Assembly: GCF_029624655.1 (NCBI RefSeq)
Contig: NZ_JARRSA010000004.1
Span: forward strand, 119,844-183,843
DNA from: Roseicyclus salinarum
Lineage (GTDB): Bacteria; Pseudomonadota; Alphaproteobacteria; Rhodobacterales; Rhodobacteraceae
DNA: 64,000 nucleotides
Reading direction: 5' to 3'
Of this stretch, positions 8,819 to 18,307 are shown piece by piece. The notes beneath the pieces are model-generated. The model did no database searches, was not told the DNA's origin, and worked only from the letters and a program-made list of their open reading frames with translations. How positions within the stretch are numbered: the first letter of the stretch is position 1; each line of letters opens with the position of its first letter. A program made the translations under genes and the position numbers.

Positions 8819-8832
8819 TTGACCCATGTCAA
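8819..8832. promoter_or_regulatory. FNR/FnrL-type box upstream of hemA
   Basis: TTGACCCATGTCAA is a perfect TTGAC-N4-GTCAA palindrome, matching the FNR family consensus TTGAT-N4-ATCAA except for T/A to C/G in the fifth position of each half. It lies 176 bases before the hemA start. Oxygen-responsive control of hemA by FnrL is known in Rhodobacter; binding here is inferred. Confidence 0.6.
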
Positions 8833-9008
8833 TGACCGGTTCGCGTCAATTTGTACCTTGGTCTCGTCGGCCGGTGCGGACTATGTGCGAGGGACCGGGC
8901 CCGAGAGAGCTTCGCGCAGGAGATCCGCGCGAAGAGGCACGGTACGAAAAGCCAGCGTCTTGCCTGGCCTGAGGGTGCAAGCCCCGGCCTAAGGAAGGGA
9001 GATCGCCA

Positions 9009-10232
9009 GTGGACTACGACAGCGCGCTTTGCGGCGCCATCGATCGACTGCATCAGGAGGGCCGTTACCGGACCTTCATCGACATCGAACGCCGTCGCGG
9101 CCAGTTTCCGCACGCCGTGTGGAAGAAGCCGGACGGAACCGAGCAGGACATCACCGTCTGGTGCGGCAACGACTACCTGGGCATGGGCCAGCATCCCGTC
9201 GTGCTCGAGGCGATGCACGAGGCGCTCGAGGCGACCGGCGCAGGTTCGGGCGGGACGCGCAACATCTCGGGGACGACGGTCTACCACAAGCGGCTCGAGG
9301 CCGAGCTTGCCGATCTGCACGGCAAGGAGGCGGCGCTGGTCTTCACGTCGGCCTACATCGCCAACGACGCCACGCTTTCGACGCTGCCGAAGCTGTTTCC
9401 GGGCCTGATCATCTACTCGGACGAACTCAACCACGCCTCGATGATCGAAGGCATCCGCCGCAACGGCGGCGCCAAGCGCGTCTTCCGCCACAACGACATG
9501 GCGCACCTGCGCGCGCTGCTAGAGACCGACGATCCGTCCGCGCCCAAGCTGATCGCGTTCGAATCGATCTACTCGATGGACGGCGACTTCGGCCCGATCG
9601 CCGAGGTCGTGGCGTTGGCCGAGGAATTCGGTGCGCTGACCTACCTCGACGAGGTTCACGCGGTCGGCATGTACGGCGCGCGCGGCGCCGGCGTGGCCGA
9701 GCGCGACGGCCTGATGGACCGGATCGACATCATCAACGGGACGCTCGGCAAGGCCTTCGGCGTCATGGGCGGCTACATCGCGGCCTCGGCGCGCATGTGC
9801 GACGCCGTGCGCTCCTACGCGCCGGGTTTCATCTTCACCACATCGATTCCTCCCGTGGTCGCCGCGGGCGCCGCGGCGAGCGTGCGCCACCTCAAGGGCG
9901 ACCAGGCGCTCCGCGACCTGCATCAGGAGCGGGCGCGGGTCCTGAAGGCGCGGCTGAAGGGGCTGGGCCTGCCGATCGTCGATCACGGCAGCCACATCGT
10001 GCCGGTGATCGTAGGCGACCCGATCCACACCAAGGTCATCTCGGACATGCTGCTCGCCGATCATGGCGTCTACGTGCAGCCGATCAACTTCCCCACCGTT
10101 CCCCGCGGGACCGAGCGCCTGCGCTTCACGCCCTCGCCGGTGCACGACCCGAAGATGATCGATGGTCTGGTGCGGGCGATGGACGCGCTGTGGAGCCACT
10201 GTGCGCTGAATCGCGCCGAGCTTGCGGGTTAA
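9009..10232 (+). CDS. hemA: 5-aminolevulinate synthase
   Basis: A 407-residue cytoplasmic PLP enzyme of the alpha-oxoamine synthase family that condenses glycine with succinyl-CoA to 5-aminolevulinate, the first step of tetrapyrrole synthesis in alphaproteobacteria. Seen motifs: [33 protein letters not shown], and GTLGKAFG with the PLP-binding lysine at residue 248, the same number as in Rhodobacter ALA synthase. The GTG start at 9009 has AAGGAAGGGAG just upstream. The FNR-like box at 8819-8832 suggests low-oxygen regulation, as expected where haem or bacteriochlorophyll demand depends on oxygen. Confidence 0.96.
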   Translation: MDYDSALCGAIDRLHQEGRYRTFIDIERRRGQFPHAVWKKPDGTEQDITVWCGNDYLGMGQHPVVLEAMHEALEATGAGSGGTRNISGTTVYHKRLEAELADLHGKEAALVFTSAYIANDATLSTLPKLFPGLIIYSDELNHASMIEGIRRNGGAKRVFRHNDMAHLRALLETDDPSAPKLIAFESIYSMDGDFGPIAEVVALAEEFGALTYLDEVHAVGMYGARGAGVAERDGLMDRIDIINGTLGKAFGVMGGYIAASARMCDAVRSYAPGFIFTTSIPPVVAAGAAASVRHLKGDQALRDLHQERARVLKARLKGLGLPIVDHGSHIVPVIVGDPIHTKVISDMLLADHGVYVQPINFPTVPRGTERLRFTPSPVHDPKMIDGLVRAMDALWSHCALNRAELAG

Positions 10233-10280
10233 CTCTTTCTGCAGGTGCACCACGCCCCGTCGCGTGTTAATCCACTTCAA

Positions 10281-10311
10281 ACCGCGATCCGACTTGGGAA
10301 TCGGTCGCGGT
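10281..10311. other. Imperfect hairpin downstream of hemA
   Basis: ACCGCGATCCGA and TCGGTCGCGGT pair with one bulge around an 8-nt loop, 50 bases after the hemA stop. There is no T-run, so intrinsic termination is doubtful; it may instead lie in the leader of the next gene. Confidence 0.35.
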
Positions 10312-10390
10312 GGGGGTAACATTTCGAACAAGCCGGGCTGCCATCCGCAACATATGGAGGGCGCACCGGCGTTGCGACGGGACATGCCAC

Positions 10391-11638
10391 ATGGGCCAGG
10401 GTGACGGCCACCAGTGGGGGACAGACGAAGACCGCGCCGGTGACGGGGCGGCCTTCACAGGCTCGTCCGCCGCATTCGACGGCTACGACATGCTGGACGT
10501 CCCCCTCGGCGACCTGATGCGTGGAGAGCGTGCGACCCTGGGCAAGTCGCTTCTGGACGTCGAGCGCGAATTGCGCATCCGGGCCACCTACATCGCCGCG
10601 ATCGAGAACGGCGATGTCGGGGCCTTCCAGAGCCCCGGCTTCATCGCGGGCTACGTCCGCTCCTATGCGCGCTACCTCGGGATGGAGCCCGAATGGACCT
10701 TCCGCCGCTTCTGCGACGAGACGGGGTTCCGCGGCGTCCATGGCGGAAGCGCGACCCAGTCGCGTCCGCGCAGGAGCGAGGCCCAGCCCGTGCCCCTGCG
10801 GGTCGATCCCAACGACGTGATGCGCCGCGCCCCGGTGATGCTTGCCCCCGAACGCGAGCCGTTCCTGTCGCGCCTCGAACCGGGCGCGCTCGGCTCCATG
10901 GCGGTGCTGCTCGTTCTTGCGCTCGGCATCGGCTACGGTGCCTGGGCGGTTCTTCAGGACATCCAGCGGCTTTCCATCGCGCCCGTCGACGAGGCGCCTG
11001 CGCCGCTCGCGCAGCTCGATCCTCTGTCCGGCGCGACGGGCGGCAGCCCCGACATCGGGCAGGGTTTCGACATCGCGCTGCCGGGTCCCGAGGATGGCGG
11101 GCGGCTGCGGCGGCCCGAACCTCTCGACACGCCGGTGCTCGCGCCACGCGACGAGGCGCTGGCGACGCTCGATCCCGACGAGGTCGGCACGCTTTCCGGC
11201 CTGCGGACTGCCGAACTGCGCGCCGGGACGGACACCGACGAGGCGCGCGCCGGCGTGCCCGAGCAGGGCCCCGGCCCGGTCCGCGTCACGGAGGCCTCGC
11301 TCGAGGACGAGGTCCTCGTCTTCGCGGTGCGCCCGACATGGGTTCGAATCACCTCCGCGTCCGGCACGACGCTGTTCGAGGGAACGCTGAACGCGGGCGA
11401 CAGCTGGACGCTGCCCGAGACGGAAGAGGCGCCGCGCCTGCGGTCGGGCAATTCCGGCTCGCTCTACTTCGCGGTGAACGGCGTGACGCTCGGCCCGGCG
11501 GGCCAGGGCGCCTCGATCGTGCGCGACGTCGAGGTGTCGGCCGACGCGCTCAGCGCCACCTATCCCATGGCCGACGCGGGCTCGGACCCCGACCTGCCGC
11601 AGGTGGCCGAACTGGTTCTGGGCGCCGACACGCAATAG
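10391..11638 (+). CDS. RodZ-like helix-turn-helix membrane protein
   Basis: A 415-residue protein with the RodZ layout: an N-terminal Xre-type HTH ([33 protein letters not shown], about residues 36-105), one transmembrane helix ([19 protein letters not shown], about 168-186), a long Pro/Asp-rich periplasmic linker, and a C-terminal DUF4115 domain ([21 protein letters not shown]). RodZ links MreB to the rod-shape machinery. The linker is longer than in E. coli RodZ. ATG 10391 was chosen because sequence before it does not look like protein of this family. The order rodZ-ispG is conserved in many proteobacteria and supports the call. Confidence 0.8.
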   Translation: MGQGDGHQWGTDEDRAGDGAAFTGSSAAFDGYDMLDVPLGDLMRGERATLGKSLLDVERELRIRATYIAAIENGDVGAFQSPGFIAGYVRSYARYLGMEPEWTFRRFCDETGFRGVHGGSATQSRPRRSEAQPVPLRVDPNDVMRRAPVMLAPEREPFLSRLEPGALGSMAVLLVLALGIGYGAWAVLQDIQRLSIAPVDEAPAPLAQLDPLSGATGGSPDIGQGFDIALPGPEDGGRLRRPEPLDTPVLAPRDEALATLDPDEVGTLSGLRTAELRAGTDTDEARAGVPEQGPGPVRVTEASLEDEVLVFAVRPTWVRITSASGTTLFEGTLNAGDSWTLPETEEAPRLRSGNSGSLYFAVNGVTLGPAGQGASIVRDVEVSADALSATYPMADAGSDPDLPQVAELVLGADTQ

Positions 11639-11748
11639 CGGACGATGGCCTGCGTCACGTCCCGGCAGGGCCTGCGCGGGGCGTTGTCCGCCGCCGCGGA
11701 CGGGTCTATCCTTGCCGCCAAGACGAACCGCAGCCCGGAAGGCCAGAC

Positions 11749-12879
11749 ATGTCGCACAACCCCATCCGTCCCTGGCGGAACATCGAGCGCCGCCGGAGCC
11801 GCAAGATCCATGTCGGATCCGTCGCCGTCGGCGGCGACGCGCCGATCAGCGTTCAGACCATGACGAACACGCTGACGACGGACGTGAAGGCGACGATCGC
11901 GCAGGTGCAGGCCTGCGCCGAGGCGGGGGCCGACATCGTGCGGGTCTCGGTGCCGGACGAGGCCTCGTCGAAGGCGCTGAAGGAGATCGTGCGCGAAAGC
12001 CCGGTGCCGATCGTCGCGGACATCCACTTCCACTACAAGCGCGCCATCGAAAGCGCCGAGGCCGGCGCGGGCTGCCTGAGGATCAACCCCGGCAATATCG
12101 GCGACGAGACCCGCGTGAAGGAGGTCATCCGCGCGGCGCGCGACCACGGCTGCTCGATCCGGATCGGCGTAAACGCGGGCTCGCTGGAGCGTCACCTCCT
12201 CGAGAAATACGGCGAACCCTGTCCCGAGGCGATGATCGAGAGCGGCCTCGACCACATCCGCATCCTCCAGGACAACGATTTCTTCGAGTTCAAGATCTCC
12301 TGCAAGGCCTCGGACGTGTTCCTCGCGGCAGCGGCCTACCAGGGGCTCGCCGATGCGACGGACGCTCCGATCCACCTCGGCATCACGGAGGCGGGCGGCC
12401 TTACGTCGGGCACGATCAAGTCCGCGATCGGACTGGGAAACCTTCTGTGGATGGGCATCGGGGACACCGTGCGCGTCAGCCTGTCGGCCGACCCGGTCGA
12501 GGAGGTAAAGGTGGGCTTCGAGATCCTCAAGTCGCTTGGCCTGCGGCACCGGGGGGTGAACATCATCTCCTGTCCGTCCTGCGCCCGGCAGGGCTTCGAC
12601 GTGATCAGGACGGTCGAGGCGCTCGAGAAGCGGCTGGAGCACATCAAGACGCCGATGTCGCTGTCGATCATCGGCTGCGTCGTCAACGGCCCCGGCGAGG
12701 CACTGATGACCGACGTGGGATTTACCGGGGGCGGCGCGGGGTCGGGGATGGTCTACCTCGCGGGCAAGCAGAGCCACAAGCTGTCCAACGACGAGATGAT
12801 CGAGCACATCGTCGAGCAGGTGGAGAAGAAGGCCGAGGAGCTGGAAGCGCAGAAGGCCGGAGCCCAGGCGGCGGAATGA
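11749..12879 (+). CDS. ispG: 4-hydroxy-3-methylbut-2-enyl diphosphate synthase
   Basis: A 376-residue enzyme of the MEP isoprenoid pathway that reductively converts MEcPP to HMBPP. The N-terminal TIM barrel shows [25 protein letters not shown] and [10 protein letters not shown]; the C-terminal [4Fe-4S] domain shows [12 protein letters not shown] and [10 protein letters not shown], giving the three cluster cysteines and the conserved Glu. The start ATG 11749 has GGAAGG upstream. It follows the rodZ-like gene by 110 bases in the same direction. Confidence 0.95.
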   Translation: MSHNPIRPWRNIERRRSRKIHVGSVAVGGDAPISVQTMTNTLTTDVKATIAQVQACAEAGADIVRVSVPDEASSKALKEIVRESPVPIVADIHFHYKRAIESAEAGAGCLRINPGNIGDETRVKEVIRAARDHGCSIRIGVNAGSLERHLLEKYGEPCPEAMIESGLDHIRILQDNDFFEFKISCKASDVFLAAAAYQGLADATDAPIHLGITEAGGLTSGTIKSAIGLGNLLWMGIGDTVRVSLSADPVEEVKVGFEILKSLGLRHRGVNIISCPSCARQGFDVIRTVEALEKRLEHIKTPMSLSIIGCVVNGPGEALMTDVGFTGGGAGSGMVYLAGKQSHKLSNDEMIEHIVEQVEKKAEELEAQKAGAQAAE

Positions 12880-12936
12880 GTGCGGGCGGGCTGGTGCGAA
12901 GGCGCGGCTGCGCCGCATCGGGCCCCTGTCGCCGCG

Positions 12937-13015
12937 CAGGCGCGGCTCCGGCGGGGGCGCTGCCCCCGGCGGCGCCGATGGCGCCTCTCCCCCGGAGTTT
13001 CCGGCAAGGATGAAG
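12937..13015 (+). repeat. Dispersed intergenic repeat, copy 1 (hairpin plus GGATGAAG tail)
   Basis: A GC-rich inverted-repeat stretch is followed by CCCCCGGAGTTT and GCAAGGATGAAG. The same layout recurs at 49718-49773, and related copies ending AAAGATGAAG lie at 38031-38100, 53701-53733, 63154-63182 and 63928-64000. This copy lies after the ispG stop codon. Confidence 0.6.
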
Positions 13016-13094
13016 CCCACGAAGGCTGCGTCGTGCGCTTGAGGAACGCCGGGCGTGACGCTAGCTTTCGCGGGCACGAAGGGAGGTTGCCGCC

Positions 13095-14507
13095 ATGGCC
13101 CTGATCGCCGATCTGCCGAGAAACGAGGACGGGATCGCGACCGCGCTCGATCTGCTGCGCCAGAGGTTCGGGCCGGACCGGGTCGAGACCGGGCGGACGC
13201 TGCGCGAGCAGCACGCGCATACCACGACCTGGCTTCGGACCCAGCCGCCCGATGCGGTCGTGTTCCCCACGACCACGGAGGAGGTGCAGGCGGTGGTCGG
13301 CATCTGCGCAGCGCATCGCGTGCCGATCGTGCCGTTTGGCACCGGCAGCTCGCTCGAGGGGCACGTCAATGCGCCGGCGGGGGGGGTGAGCCTCGATTTC
13401 TCGAGGATGGACAGGATCCTCGCCGTGCATCCCGAGGACATGGACGTCGTCGTCGAGCCCGGCGTGACGCGCAAGGCGCTGAAGACGCATCTGCGCGACA
13501 CGGGCCTTTTCTTTCCGGTCGATCCCGGCGCGGACGCCTCGCTGGGTGGGATGGCGGCGACGCGGGCCTCGGGGACGAACGCGGTGCGCTACGGGACGAT
13601 GAAGGACAACGTGCTTGCGCTGAAGGCGGTGTTGCCGTCGGGCGAGGTGCTGAAGACGGGCGCGCGGGCGCGCAAGAGTTCCGCCGGCTACGACCTGACG
13701 CGGCTGATGGTCGGCTCGGAGGGGACGCTGGGGATCATCACGGAGCTGACGCTGAAGCTGCAGGGGATCCCCGAGGCGATTTCGGCCGCGACCTGTTCGT
13801 TCGGGTCGGTGGGCGATGCCTGCGCGGCGGTGATCGAGACCATCCAGTACGGGCTGCCGGTCGCGCGGATCGAGCTTCTGGACTCGCTTACGGTCAAGGC
13901 GGTGAACGCCTATTCGAAGCTCGACCTGCCCGAGGCGCCGCTTCTTCTGCTGGAGTTCCATGGCACCGGGGCGGGCGTGGCCGAGCAGGCGGAGGCGTTC
14001 GGCGACATCGCGGCCGGCTTCGGGGGCGAGGGCTTCGTCTTCTCCACGCGGGAGGAGGAGCGCGGGCGTCTCTGGCAGGCGCGCCACGACGCCTTCTGGG
14101 CAAGCCTCGCGCTGAGGCCGGGGGCGAAGGGCATCTCGACGGATGTCTGTGTGCCGGTCTCGCGGCTGGCCGATTGCGTCGTGGCGGCGCAGGAGAAGAC
14201 GGCCGAGATGGGCTTCGTCGCGCCGGTGGTGGGGCATGTGGGCGACGGCAATTTCCACGTCCTTCTGCTGATCGACATCGGGGACGCGCAGGAGGTGGCG
14301 CGCGCCGAGCATTTCGTGGGCTGGCTGAACGAGCTTGCGATCTCGATGGACGGGACGTGCACCGGCGAGCACGGGATCGGGCAGGGCAAGGCGGCCTATC
14401 TCGAAGCCGAGCTGGGGCCTGCGGCGATGGAGGTGATGGCGGCGATCAAGCGCGGCATCGACCCCGGCAACATCCTCAATCCGGGCAAGCTGAGGCTTCC
14501 GGCATGA
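13095..14507 (+). CDS. FAD-linked oxidase, D-lactate dehydrogenase (cytochrome) type
   Basis: A 470-residue FAD-dependent dehydrogenase of the VAO/PCMH fold. The N-terminal FAD-binding domain shows PFGTGSSLEGH, VEPGVTRKALK, DPGADASLGGM and SSAGYDLTRLMVGSEGTLGI; the C-terminal domain shows GHVGDGNFHVLL and TGEHGIGQGK. The family oxidises D-2-hydroxy acids, and the pattern fits mitochondrial/bacterial D-lactate dehydrogenase (LDHD/Dld) better than the GlcD subunit because no glcE/glcF genes follow. It probably passes electrons to cytochrome c or quinone. Its stop overlaps the next gene (ATGA). Confidence 0.82.
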   Translation: MALIADLPRNEDGIATALDLLRQRFGPDRVETGRTLREQHAHTTTWLRTQPPDAVVFPTTTEEVQAVVGICAAHRVPIVPFGTGSSLEGHVNAPAGGVSLDFSRMDRILAVHPEDMDVVVEPGVTRKALKTHLRDTGLFFPVDPGADASLGGMAATRASGTNAVRYGTMKDNVLALKAVLPSGEVLKTGARARKSSAGYDLTRLMVGSEGTLGIITELTLKLQGIPEAISAATCSFGSVGDACAAVIETIQYGLPVARIELLDSLTVKAVNAYSKLDLPEAPLLLLEFHGTGAGVAEQAEAFGDIAAGFGGEGFVFSTREEERGRLWQARHDAFWASLALRPGAKGISTDVCVPVSRLADCVVAAQEKTAEMGFVAPVVGHVGDGNFHVLLLIDIGDAQEVARAEHFVGWLNELAISMDGTCTGEHGIGQGKAAYLEAELGPAAMEVMAAIKRGIDPGNILNPGKLRLPA

Positions 14508-15232
14508 GCAGGCAACTCGGACCCGTGGGCGCCGTGCCCGTCTCCGCCCATGTCGAGCCGCATCTGTCAGGACGATCCGGCTGGCTGAGGGCGGCCGTTC
14601 TGGGCGCGAATGACGGCATCCTGTCGACCGCATCGCTGATCGTCGGCGTCGCGGCGGGCGGGGGCGACAAGGTTGCGATCCTGCTGGCGGGCGTGGCGGG
14701 CCTCGTGGCCGGGGCGATGAGCATGGCGGCGGGGGAATACGTATCGGTCTCGAGCCAGGCCGACGTGGAGCGCGCCGACATCGAACGGGAGACGACGGAG
14801 CTGCGGAAAAATCCCGGCGCCGAGCTGGCGGAGCTGCGCCGGATCTACGTCGAACGCGGGCTGGACGAGCCGCTGGCGCAGCAGGTGGCCGAGAAGCTGA
14901 CCGAGGTAGATGCGCTCGGAGCGCACCTGCGCGACGAGATCGGACTGACCGACCTGTCGCCGCCGCGCCCGCTGCAGGCGGCCCTCGTGTCGGCGGCGAC
15001 CTTCGCGGCGGGGGCGGCGGTGCCGCTCGTGGTCGGGCTGGCGTCGCCGGGCGACATTCTGGAATGGACCGTGGGCGGCGCGACGCTGGCGGCCCTGGCC
15101 GCGCTTGGCGGGCTTGGCGCACATGCGGGCGGCGCGCCGCGCGCGAGGGCGGCCGTGCGCGTTCTGGTGTGGGGCGTGATGGCGATGGCCGCCACGGGCA
15201 TCATCGGGCGGCTGGTCGGCATGTCGCTTTGA
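14504..15232 (+). CDS. VIT family (CCC1-like) membrane protein
   Basis: A 242-residue protein with the VIT1/CCC1 pattern: LRAAVLGANDGILSTASLIVGVA in the first membrane segment, AGAMSMAAGEYVSVSSQADVERADIE in the second, a cytoplasmic acidic helical loop (about residues 85-150), and three C-terminal hydrophobic helices. Relatives move Fe2+ or Mn2+ out of the cytoplasm or into storage. It overlaps the upstream dehydrogenase gene by four bases, so the two are translationally coupled, though a functional link is not obvious. It is convergent with nagA, six bases away. Confidence 0.83.
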   Translation: MSRQLGPVGAVPVSAHVEPHLSGRSGWLRAAVLGANDGILSTASLIVGVAAGGGDKVAILLAGVAGLVAGAMSMAAGEYVSVSSQADVERADIERETTELRKNPGAELAELRRIYVERGLDEPLAQQVAEKLTEVDALGAHLRDEIGLTDLSPPRPLQAALVSAATFAAGAAVPLVVGLASPGDILEWTVGGATLAALAALGGLGAHAGGAPRARAAVRVLVWGVMAMAATGIIGRLVGMSL

Positions 15233-15238
15233 TCGCGG

Positions 15239-16342
15239 TCAGGGGCTGGCGTGCAGGACGTGCCATGCCTTGCCGTCGAACCCCTCGACATGATCGCCCT
15301 CGATATGGATCAGGCGCGCGGGCGTGCCTTGGGCGAGGCGGTTGGCCCGGCCGGTCAGCAGGCGATGGGGGCGCTCGAAGCCCATCGGCATGACCTCGGC
15401 CAGCGGACGGCCCGTCAGGCGCGCGATATGGCCGAGACCCTGCACCAGGCTGATGTCGGCGCCGGCGAGCGTTCCGTCCTCGAGCGTCAGCCTGCCGTCG
15501 CGGCGCAGCACCTCCCGTCCCGACAGGACGAAGCCCGTGCGCTCGGTGCCGGCGACGGCCATCGCGTCCGAGACGGGGATCGCGGCATGGCCGCGGGCGG
15601 CCAGCGCGACCTTCAGCGCGGCGTCCGCGACGTGGTGGCCGTCGGCGATGAGGCCGAAAGCCTCGGCGCGGGTCAGCGCCGCGCCGACGAGGCCGGGCGC
15701 GCGGTGGTGAAGTCCCGACATGGCGTTGTAGAGGTGGGTCGCCATCCGTGCCCCGGCGTCGAAGGCCGCCTCGGCCGCCTCGCAGGTGCAGGCGGTGTGG
15801 CCGAGCGCGACGAGGATGCCCGCGCGCGCAAGCTCGGCGATCAGGTCGGGTGTCGCGCGCTCGGGAGCGAGGGTGATCATCAGGGTGCCCAGCCGGGCCT
15901 TCGCGTCGATGTAGCGGGCGACGTCCTCGGACGTGAGGTCGCGCAGGCGCTCCGGGTCGTGCGCGCCGGGAACGGCGATGTGCGGCCCCTCGAGGTGAAG
16001 TCCCAGGATGCCCGCGTCCGCCCTGCGCGCGGTCTCGACGAGGTGGATCACCTTCTCCGTGGCCTGGGGCGTGTCGGAAACGAGCGTCGGAAGGATCGCC
16101 GCGGTCCCGAGACGGCGATGCGCCGAGAGGATCTCGAGCACGTCGCCCGGCGCCTCGCAGTCGCCCAGCATCCAGCCGCCGCCGCCGTTCACCTGGAGGT
16201 CGATCGGGGCCGGGCAGACGACCGGCGCACCCTTCCTGGCGACCGACGGCGCGATGTCGGCGATGCGCCCCTCGGCGATGCGAAGGTCGACGCCGCGCCG
16301 CCAGCCATCGCCGTCGAGGATGTCCACCGCAGACAGTTTCAT
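15239..16342 (-). CDS. nagA: N-acetylglucosamine-6-phosphate deacetylase
   Basis: A 367-residue amidohydrolase-superfamily enzyme that removes acetate from GlcNAc-6-phosphate. Seen motifs: CPAPIDLQVNGGGG near the N-terminus, the metal-ligand segment LGLHLEGPHIAVPGAHD, VALGHTACTCEAAEAAFDAG, ATHLYNAMSGLHHR and the catalytic Asp in PVSDAMAVAGTE. It overlaps the kinase gene upstream by four bases and is last in a leftward unit with an oxidoreductase and sugar-kinase gene. No glucosamine-6-phosphate deaminase (NagB) is in the window. Confidence 0.9.
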   Translation of the reverse strand: MKLSAVDILDGDGWRRGVDLRIAEGRIADIAPSVARKGAPVVCPAPIDLQVNGGGGWMLGDCEAPGDVLEILSAHRRLGTAAILPTLVSDTPQATEKVIHLVETARRADAGILGLHLEGPHIAVPGAHDPERLRDLTSEDVARYIDAKARLGTLMITLAPERATPDLIAELARAGILVALGHTACTCEAAEAAFDAGARMATHLYNAMSGLHHRAPGLVGAALTRAEAFGLIADGHHVADAALKVALAARGHAAIPVSDAMAVAGTERTGFVLSGREVLRRDGRLTLEDGTLAGADISLVQGLGHIARLTGRPLAEVMPMGFERPHRLLTGRANRLAQGTPARLIHIEGDHVEGFDGKAWHVLHASP

Positions 16343-17181
16343 GGCAGCCCCCGCGCGAGGTGAAGCGCCCCGTCGAGCGGGCGGCCCGCCGCGGCACGAA
16401 GGTCGCGGCGAAGGGGCGCGGGCAGATGCGGCGCGAGCATGTCGCCGAGCCCGCCGGTGATCACGAGGGGCGTGCCCGCGACATGGCCGACGTCGCCGAG
16501 GCCTTCCTCGAGCGACGCAAGCGCCTCGGCGACGAGGCGTTTCCCGAGGGGGGTTCCGGCATGGGTCAGGACGAGCCGCGCGAGCTGCGCGAAGTCGCCG
16601 GGCGCTGCGTCACGGGCGAAAAGCACCGGATGGGGCGGGGCGGCCGCGATCAGCGCCTCGGCCAGCGGATCGCGCGGCAGGCGCCCGTCGGCGACCCGCA
16701 GGCTCAGCGACAGGGCGCGGCGGCCGAGCCAGGCGGCCGAGCCCTCGTCCCCGAGATGGAAGCCCCAGCCGCCGATGTGGCGCATGTCCGCGCCGGACTT
16801 CCGGATGAAGAAGGATCCGGTGCCGAGGCTGGCGAGCGTGCCGTCCGTGCCCTGCAGCGCCCCCGCGAGCGCCGTCACGCTGTCGTCGACGACCCACGCG
16901 AGAAACGGCAGGCGCGTGGCGAAGGCGTCCGCGACGCCCGGCAGCCGCCCGCCCGCGAGACCAGCGCAGACGCGCGCGCGGCGCATGTCGTCGAGGCCGA
17001 GGCGGTGGGCGGTCAGCGCCTCGGTCAGCGCGTGGCGGATCGACGCCTCGGCAGACGCGGGGTCGGTGACGATGTTGGCGGGCCCACCGGTCGTCTCGTG
17101 CGTCGGGCCGCCGTCCACCGACACCGCGACCCGGCAGCCGGTGCCACCGCCGTCGATGCCGATGTCGATCCGTCCGGCCAT
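16339..17181 (-). CDS. BadF/BcrA-type ATPase, probable N-acetylglucosamine kinase
   Basis: A 280-residue ASKHA-fold protein. The phosphate-1 motif is IDGGGTGCRVAV at residues 8-19; VDDSVTALAGAL and ASLGTGSFFIRKSG follow; GGWGFHLGDEGSAAWLGRRAL is the signature of the BadF/GlcNAc kinase subgroup; VITGGLG is near the C-terminus. Adjacent to nagA with a four-base overlap, it most likely phosphorylates GlcNAc (or a related amino sugar) at O6 to make the NagA substrate. Confidence 0.82.
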   Translation of the reverse strand: MAGRIDIGIDGGGTGCRVAVSVDGGPTHETTGGPANIVTDPASAEASIRHALTEALTAHRLGLDDMRRARVCAGLAGGRLPGVADAFATRLPFLAWVVDDSVTALAGALQGTDGTLASLGTGSFFIRKSGADMRHIGGWGFHLGDEGSAAWLGRRALSLSLRVADGRLPRDPLAEALIAAAPPHPVLFARDAAPGDFAQLARLVLTHAGTPLGKRLVAEALASLEEGLGDVGHVAGTPLVITGGLGDMLAPHLPAPLRRDLRAAAGRPLDGALHLARGLP

Positions 17182-17183
17182 GC

Positions 17184-18266
17184 TCAAAGGGTGACGGCCT
17201 GGCCCGAGACGGCCGATTCCTGCGCGGCGAGGCCGACCCGCACCGCCATCGCGCCGTCCTCCAGCGTCACCTCGGGCCGCTTGCCCGTGCGGACCGTGTC
17301 GAGGAACCGGCGATGCTGGTAATAGGTCGCGCCATTGTGGTCGCCGGCCTCCAGCAGCTGCGGATCGACGGGGATGTCCACGCGCCGGGGGCCGGTAGGA
17401 TGGCGCGGGCTGACGATGAGGTGCGGCACCGGCTGCGGCCCGAGATCGAAGTTCCAGAAACGCGTCGGACCTGGCACGAAGGCCTGGATCTTGCCGTCCG
17501 GGCCGACCGCCGAAAGTTCTTCCTGGTAGTCGGAGCCTTCGGCGAACATGCACAACTCCAGCATCGCCCGCGCGCCGCGCGCGAAGTCGACGATGACGTA
17601 GCCGTGGTCCCAGATGTCGGGAACCTCGCCGTCTTGACGCTCGTCCAGGTGGTTCACCGCCTGGCCCGCGCTTGCCATCACGCGCACCGGTTCGTCCCGC
17701 AGGATCAGTCGCATGAGGTCGAAGAAGTGGCAGCATTTCTCGACCATCGTGCCGCCGGTCTTCCGGTTGAAGCGGTTCCAGCCGCCGACCTTGTGCAGGA
17801 AGGGAAAACGGTGCTCGCGGATCGTCAGCATCCTGATCCCGCCCGTCGCCTCCTCGGCCATCTCGCGGAAGCGGGCGATGGGGGGCATGTAGCGGTATTC
17901 CATCGCCACCCAGATCGGCGCGGGGTAATCGCGCGCGAGGCGCTGCATCGTGGCCTCGTCCTCTCGGCGCGTGAACAGGGGCTTTTCCACCAGGACGGGC
18001 ACGGGCCGCGCGCTGGCCACGTCGTGCAGATGCGTGACGTGAAGGTGGTTGGGCGAGGCGATCACCAGCGCGTCCACGTCGTTGCGCGACACCAGCGCGG
18101 CAAGATCCGCGCAGGACGAGGCCTCGGGCACAAGGGCCTGCGTCCGCGCCGCCATCTCCGCGTCCGGTTCCACGAAGGCCGAGACCTTCGCCTGCGCCAG
18201 AAGTGCGATGTTGCGGATGTGCTCCTGGCCCATCATGCCGCATCCGACGATGCCGTATCGCGTCAT
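17184..18266 (-). CDS. Gfo/Idh/MocA family NAD(P)-dependent oxidoreductase
   Basis: A 360-residue dehydrogenase. The Rossmann start YGIVGCGMMGQEHIRN is at residues 3-18, ALVIASPNHLH and VLVEKPLFTRRED follow, and the C-terminal beta-sheet domain carries GGTMVEKCCHFFDLMR with the usual catalytic His pair. The family oxidises or isomerises sugars and cyclitols. The start ATG at 18264-18266 was chosen for GGGAGGA just upstream. Two bases separate it from the kinase gene, so it belongs to the nag transcription unit; the actual substrate, possibly an amino-sugar glycoside or derivative, is unknown. Confidence 0.82.
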   Translation of the reverse strand: MTRYGIVGCGMMGQEHIRNIALLAQAKVSAFVEPDAEMAARTQALVPEASSCADLAALVSRNDVDALVIASPNHLHVTHLHDVASARPVPVLVEKPLFTRREDEATMQRLARDYPAPIWVAMEYRYMPPIARFREMAEEATGGIRMLTIREHRFPFLHKVGGWNRFNRKTGGTMVEKCCHFFDLMRLILRDEPVRVMASAGQAVNHLDERQDGEVPDIWDHGYVIVDFARGARAMLELCMFAEGSDYQEELSAVGPDGKIQAFVPGPTRFWNFDLGPQPVPHLIVSPRHPTGPRRVDIPVDPQLLEAGDHNGATYYQHRRFLDTVRTGKRPEVTLEDGAMAVRVGLAAQESAVSGQAVTL

Positions 18267-18307
18267 GTCCTTCGCATCCTCCCATGCGGTCGCGCGCGTG
18301 CCATCCC

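Noticed and set aside
10693..12879. Reading ispG as a 728-residue protein
   Set aside because: The first 350 residues are an Arg-rich frame of the rodZ-like gene; ATG 11749 with GGAAGG gives a normal-length IspG.
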